From the IMG/VR virus record IMGVR_UViG_3300029309_000355, positions 1-23,596 of that record: a stretch of DNA of 23,596 bases; one strand, given 5' to 3'. A model generated the notes under the pieces. The model searched no databases and was not told where the DNA came from. It saw only the letters and a program-made list of their open reading frames with translations. Made by a program: the position numbers and the translations under genes. Source of the stretch: a virus. Below are positions 21,968 to 23,596 of the stretch, in pieces (position 1 is the first letter of the stretch; each line of letters begins with the position of its first letter).

Positions 21968-22362
21968 ATTATCCAAGTCAAGCGTACCAGCGCAGCGATA
22001 TACTCATTCTTGACGCTTCTCCGTGAGCGTCCGAGCATTTTACCCAGCTTAGTCCATTGTGGACCGCGTTCCCTTCCTACGGCGCTATGTGCAGCTGCCC
22101 AAATTATCTTTCTATCGTCCTTCCCCATGCGTAGACCCAAATCTAACGCAGTATACAAACGATCAATTTGTGTAGCTGTAGGCTGTATGCGTACCTGTTT
22201 AACATCAGACCAACCATAACTCGACCATGATTGTACATAATCAGGCCAGCTTGATAAGTTTTGTCTGCGATACACACCGGGCATATAACGTTCTGTTTGT
22301 GCCGCTTCCATAAATAAATCATTAAGATCTTCAGCTGTCATTTTCGATACATCTTGCGACAT
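21952..22362 (-). CDS. DUF6362-like helix-turn-helix protein (136 aa)
   Basis: The middle part ('SWPDYVQSWSSYGWSDVKQV', about 38-57, then 'PTATQIDRLYTALDLGLRM') and the C-terminal part ('DDRKIIWAAAHSAVGRERGP', about 81-100, then 'QWTKLGKMLGRSRRSVKNEY') resemble DUF6362 of phage and alphaproteobacterial proteins: a conserved Trp-Pro, Tyr-Gly-Trp, Ile-Asp-Arg, Ile-x-Trp-Ala-Arg-like set, followed by a helix-turn-helix. It may act as a regulator, which is inference. I choose the ATG at 22362, which has GAGG 6 bases upstream; the upstream TTG has no site. Its start overlaps the end of the Asn-rich gene by 32 bases, and its stop lies inside the convergent terminator. Confidence 0.76.
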   Translation of the reverse strand: MSQDVSKMTAEDLNDLFMEAAQTERYMPGVYRRQNLSSWPDYVQSWSSYGWSDVKQVRIQPTATQIDRLYTALDLGLRMGKDDRKIIWAAAHSAVGRERGPQWTKLGKMLGRSRRSVKNEYIAALVRLTWIIKKPH

Positions 22363-22729
22363 AGTAATCCTCAAAGCTCTGGCAAAACTTTGCTTGCTCC
22401 ATTGGTGACAATGTAGCTACATGATTTACTGCTTCAATAAAATTCTGCGTTCCTAACCGGGTTCGCAGTAACTTCATAACTTTTTCTAAACGAAATGCTA
22501 ACGGATCTTGTCGCGCTTTCTCGCCAGCTTTCTTGTATGCCGGGTTCATCTTGACAAGTGTTCGTTTCAGTACGTCTTGCTTATAGTTATTAACTATATT
22601 GTTATTATAGTTATTTATAGTTACTGCTATATTGTTATTAACTATATCGTTATTAACTATATTGTTATTAACTTTATAGTTATTATCTCGCCTCGGGAGG
22701 CTCGCGTTAGCGTACAGCGGTTTTCGCAT
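22331..22729 (-). CDS. Asn-rich, repeat-bearing protein of unknown function (132 aa)
   Basis: After a basic start (1-14), residues 16-49 are almost all Asn, Ile, Val and Tyr in blocks such as 'VNNNIVNNDIVNNNI'. From residue 50 onward it is an ordinary charged helical protein ('LKRTLVKMNPAYKKAGEKAR', 54-73, then 'LAFRLEKVMKLLRTRLGTQN', then 'LSPMEQAKFCQSFEDYYVAR'). No family is recognised. The Asn-rich part is coded by AT-rich tandem repeats, so the DNA may matter more than the peptide. The ATG overlaps the preceding gene by 23 bases and its ribosome site is weak, so a start further inside (Met61) cannot be ruled out. Confidence 0.62.
   Translation of the reverse strand: MRKPLYANASLPRRDNNYKVNNNIVNNDIVNNNIAVTINNYNNNIVNNYKQDVLKRTLVKMNPAYKKAGEKARQDPLAFRLEKVMKLLRTRLGTQNFIEAVNHVATLSPMEQAKFCQSFEDYYVARCIENDS
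22580..22684. repeat. AT-rich iteron-like tandem repeats
   Basis: A 15-base unit (plus strand TATATTGTTATTAAC) occurs three times in perfect register at 22628-22642, 22643-22657 (one base changed, C for T) and 22658-22672. Related partial copies lie on both sides (13 bases of the unit at 22595-22607). Each unit contains the small dyad GTTA-T-TAAC, present four times in the block (22586, 22634, 22649 and 22664). The block is about 105 bases and contains few G or C, except at the dyads. It could be a replication-origin iteron array or a regulator-binding array, or only a low-complexity coding expansion. Confidence 0.8.
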
Positions 22730-22916
22730 TTGTCAACCCACTATTTTTATCATGCAAAGCTTGCATCTGTGCGCGCTTCTGTATGTACCAATCACTCAGC
22801 TGTTCCCAGCACTCAGGCTTGTCAGCTGGATCACAAATCAAATCCCCGGTAGCCAATATAATCCAGCCACCACGATTAACGTCATGCTCACGACCACACG
22901 ATTTACATTTATTCAT
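22707..22916 (-). CDS. Small zinc-binding protein (69 aa)
   Basis: The N-terminus contains CKSCGREH followed, about 20 residues later, by CDPADKPEC. Four cysteines in two pairs (C-x2-C and C-x7-C) suggest a zinc ribbon. The rest is a short helix with Trp and Tyr, then a Lys-rich end. No family is recognised further. The start is taken as the ATG at 22916, which overlaps the previous gene by 8 bases. The gene ends within the first codons of the Asn-rich gene. Small zinc proteins of phages often bind nucleic acid or host proteins, but nothing here decides that. Confidence 0.72.
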   Translation of the reverse strand: MNKCKSCGREHDVNRGGWIILATGDLICDPADKPECWEQLSDWYIQKRAQMQALHDKNSGLTNAKTAVR

Positions 22917-23148
22917 CTTCAATCACCACAAACCGATTGCCATGACATTCGTCACAAGTAACACGCTTCTCTTGTAAGTAACCACCATGCACGTAATCAA
23001 CTACAGGCTCTTCAACTAAATAATCGCCCTCACCATCACAGTAAGGGCATTTCTTCATTGGCAATTCAACTTTGCGCGTATCGTCAATCACTGTAACTTC
23101 TACAGCGCTATCGCCTTTTTCAATTATGTAAGTCACTTTGCTCTCCAT
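22909..23148 (-). CDS. DnaJ-like zinc-finger protein (79 aa)
   Basis: Two Cys pairs in the DnaJ-type pattern are visible: CPYCDGEGD (about 34-42) and CDECHGNR (about 65-72), that is CxxCxGxG and CxxCxG. The part before them is a small beta-sheet ('VTYIIEKGDSAVEVTVIDDT', 5-24). No J domain or substrate-binding domain is present, so it is only the zinc module. I choose the ATG at 23148 (AAGG 10 bases upstream, inside the end of the winged-helix gene); the TTG at 23157 has the site too close. Likely a nucleic-acid or protein-binding zinc protein, given its neighbours. Confidence 0.76.
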   Translation of the reverse strand: MESKVTYIIEKGDSAVEVTVIDDTRKVELPMKKCPYCDGEGDYLVEEPVVDYVHGGYLQEKRVTCDECHGNRFVVIEDE

Positions 23149-23420
23149 TTGATGCAAGCCTTACCCCAGCGAGTTTTACCGCGTTCTCCGCTGTCCTCAA
23201 CCTTATCTTCATTTTGCAATTCTGACAACCTCGGCTGTACAGAACCGTATGGTACGTTTAACAACTCGGCAATGTCCTCAGTAGATAACGCCTGAGATGT
23301 TTTCTCTAGCAACTGATGTACCCGGTCACGTATTGTAAGTTTACCTTTGTAGTTACTGTTTGCAGCTGCTTTGCTTGTGTCTGTTGATTGATACCCTATG
23401 CCTGTTTCGGTGTATCCCAT
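23133..23420 (-). CDS. Winged-helix DNA-binding protein (95 aa)
   Basis: The start 'GYQSTDTSKAAA' (9-20) and the domain 'RDRVHQLLEKTSQALSTEDI' (31-50), followed by 'AELLNVPYGSVQPRLSELQN' (51-70), match a family of small phage winged helix-turn-helix proteins in which 'TDTSxxAA' precedes the domain and 'SVxPRLSEL' is the recognition helix. The end 'DSGERGKTRWGKACIKW' would be the wing. It could regulate transcription of this cluster or of the plus-strand operon. An AAGGAG site 5 bases upstream lies in the last codons of the previous gene, so the gene is coupled to it. Confidence 0.83.
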   Translation of the reverse strand: MGYTETGIGYQSTDTSKAAANSNYKGKLTIRDRVHQLLEKTSQALSTEDIAELLNVPYGSVQPRLSELQNEDKVEDSGERGKTRWGKACIKWRAK

Positions 23421-23421
23421 T

Positions 23422-23596
23422 TTACTTCTCCTTTATCCAATCAAACCATTGTAAATAAGTTTCGTAAGTTTCCATTGTAAGCACAACTAATGTTGGCTTT
23501 CTGTCTTTGCGAATAAACAACATATCGCTGTTATCCTGATCGAACGCATCATATAAATCTTGCCACGCTCTAGCTCTGCGCTTGCACTCAGCTGTT
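23422..23596 (-). CDS. 3' part of an unrecognised gene cut by the window edge
   Basis: The frame is open from the right edge to a TAA at 23422-23424, giving 57 residues. The visible part is helical and charged, with 'RRARAWQDLYDAFDQDNSDM' (6-25), a short strand-like 'PTLVVLTMETYETYLQWFDW' (34-53) and the end 'IKEK'. The start lies outside the window and no family is recognised. Its last codons form the AAGGAG ribosome site of the winged-helix gene 1 base away from its stop, which supports that it is really translated. Confidence 0.7.
   Translation of the reverse strand, partial: TAECKRRARAWQDLYDAFDQDNSDMLFIRKDRKPTLVVLTMETYETYLQWFDWIKEK

Noticed and set aside
21802-22026. Plus-strand frame of 74 codons through the terminator, with a GGAGG-GTG possible start at 21922
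   Set aside because: It reads through a strong terminator and is antisense to the DUF6362-like gene; the start codon match is probably chance.
22738-22922. TTG starts upstream of the ATG in several minus-strand genes (22374, 22922, 23157)
   Set aside because: The ATG downstream has a better-placed ribosome site or gives a usual overlap with the preceding stop, so ATG starts were chosen.
1-23596. tRNA genes, CRISPR arrays, insertion sequences, integrase or attachment sites
   Set aside because: No cloverleaf, spaced identical repeats, transposase motifs or recombinase motifs were seen; the only regular repeat array is the in-gene 15-bp block at 22580-22684, which has no spacers.

Overview
This window is part of the genome of a tailed bacteriophage with a podovirus (T7/P22/BPP-1-like) body plan. 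The evidence is an almost gap-free, single-strand chain of packaging, portal, scaffold, capsid, tail-tube and ejection-protein genes. It includes a portal of the 'head-to-tail connecting protein' type, a Bbp19-like protein, a gp13/GNAT-like protein and a nozzle protein, and there is no tape measure, tail sheath or major tail protein. The DNA is AT-rich. No integrase, RNA polymerase, DNA polymerase or lysis gene lies in the window. The host cannot be fixed from the sequence. The family mixture (Bbp19-like, DUF6362-like, FCCH-like insert in the tail nozzle) is what I associate from memory with phages of proteobacteria, often aquatic ones, but this is only a suggestion.

Region 1 (about 1-19650, minus strand, read right to left) is the late operon. 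In order it holds a candidate promoter and a terminator-like hairpin leader (19529-19654), terS, a promoter-rich gap, a 58-residue protein, terL, a 191-residue protein with acidic repeats, a 62-residue basic protein, portal, Bbp19-like protein, scaffold, capsid, a 153-residue capsid-linked protein, a strong terminator (12372-12404), tail tube adaptor, tail nozzle, gp13-like GNAT protein and four probable ejected virion proteins. The ejected set consists of 173, 856, 1215 and 832 residues. A further gene begins at the extreme left edge. Most genes overlap by 4-19 bases or meet as TAATG/ATGA, which suggests translational coupling. The 1215-residue protein is the most striking gene: it carries a hydrophobic segment, a ParB-superfamily domain and a zeta-toxin-like P-loop kinase, the layout of a 'polyvalent' protein delivered with the DNA.

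Region 2 (19680-21970, plus strand) is a compact operon of seven small genes. It has its own sigma70-like promoter overlapped by a perfect dyad (TGACA-N5-TGTCA) and it ends at a clear intrinsic terminator. The genes include a probable papain-fold (C39-like) cysteine-peptidase-like protein, an LPD29-like protein and a 31-residue membrane peptide. A near-identical copy of the dyad lies inside the operon at 21177-21193. Three of the seven genes have fewer than 60 codons.

Region 3 (21952-23596, minus strand) is a second minus-strand cluster of small genes that converges on region 2: a DUF6362-like helix-turn-helix protein, an Asn-rich protein whose 5' part is an array of 15-bp AT-rich repeats, two zinc-finger proteins, a winged-helix protein and a truncated gene at the window edge. 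This looks like an early regulatory or replication-side cluster.
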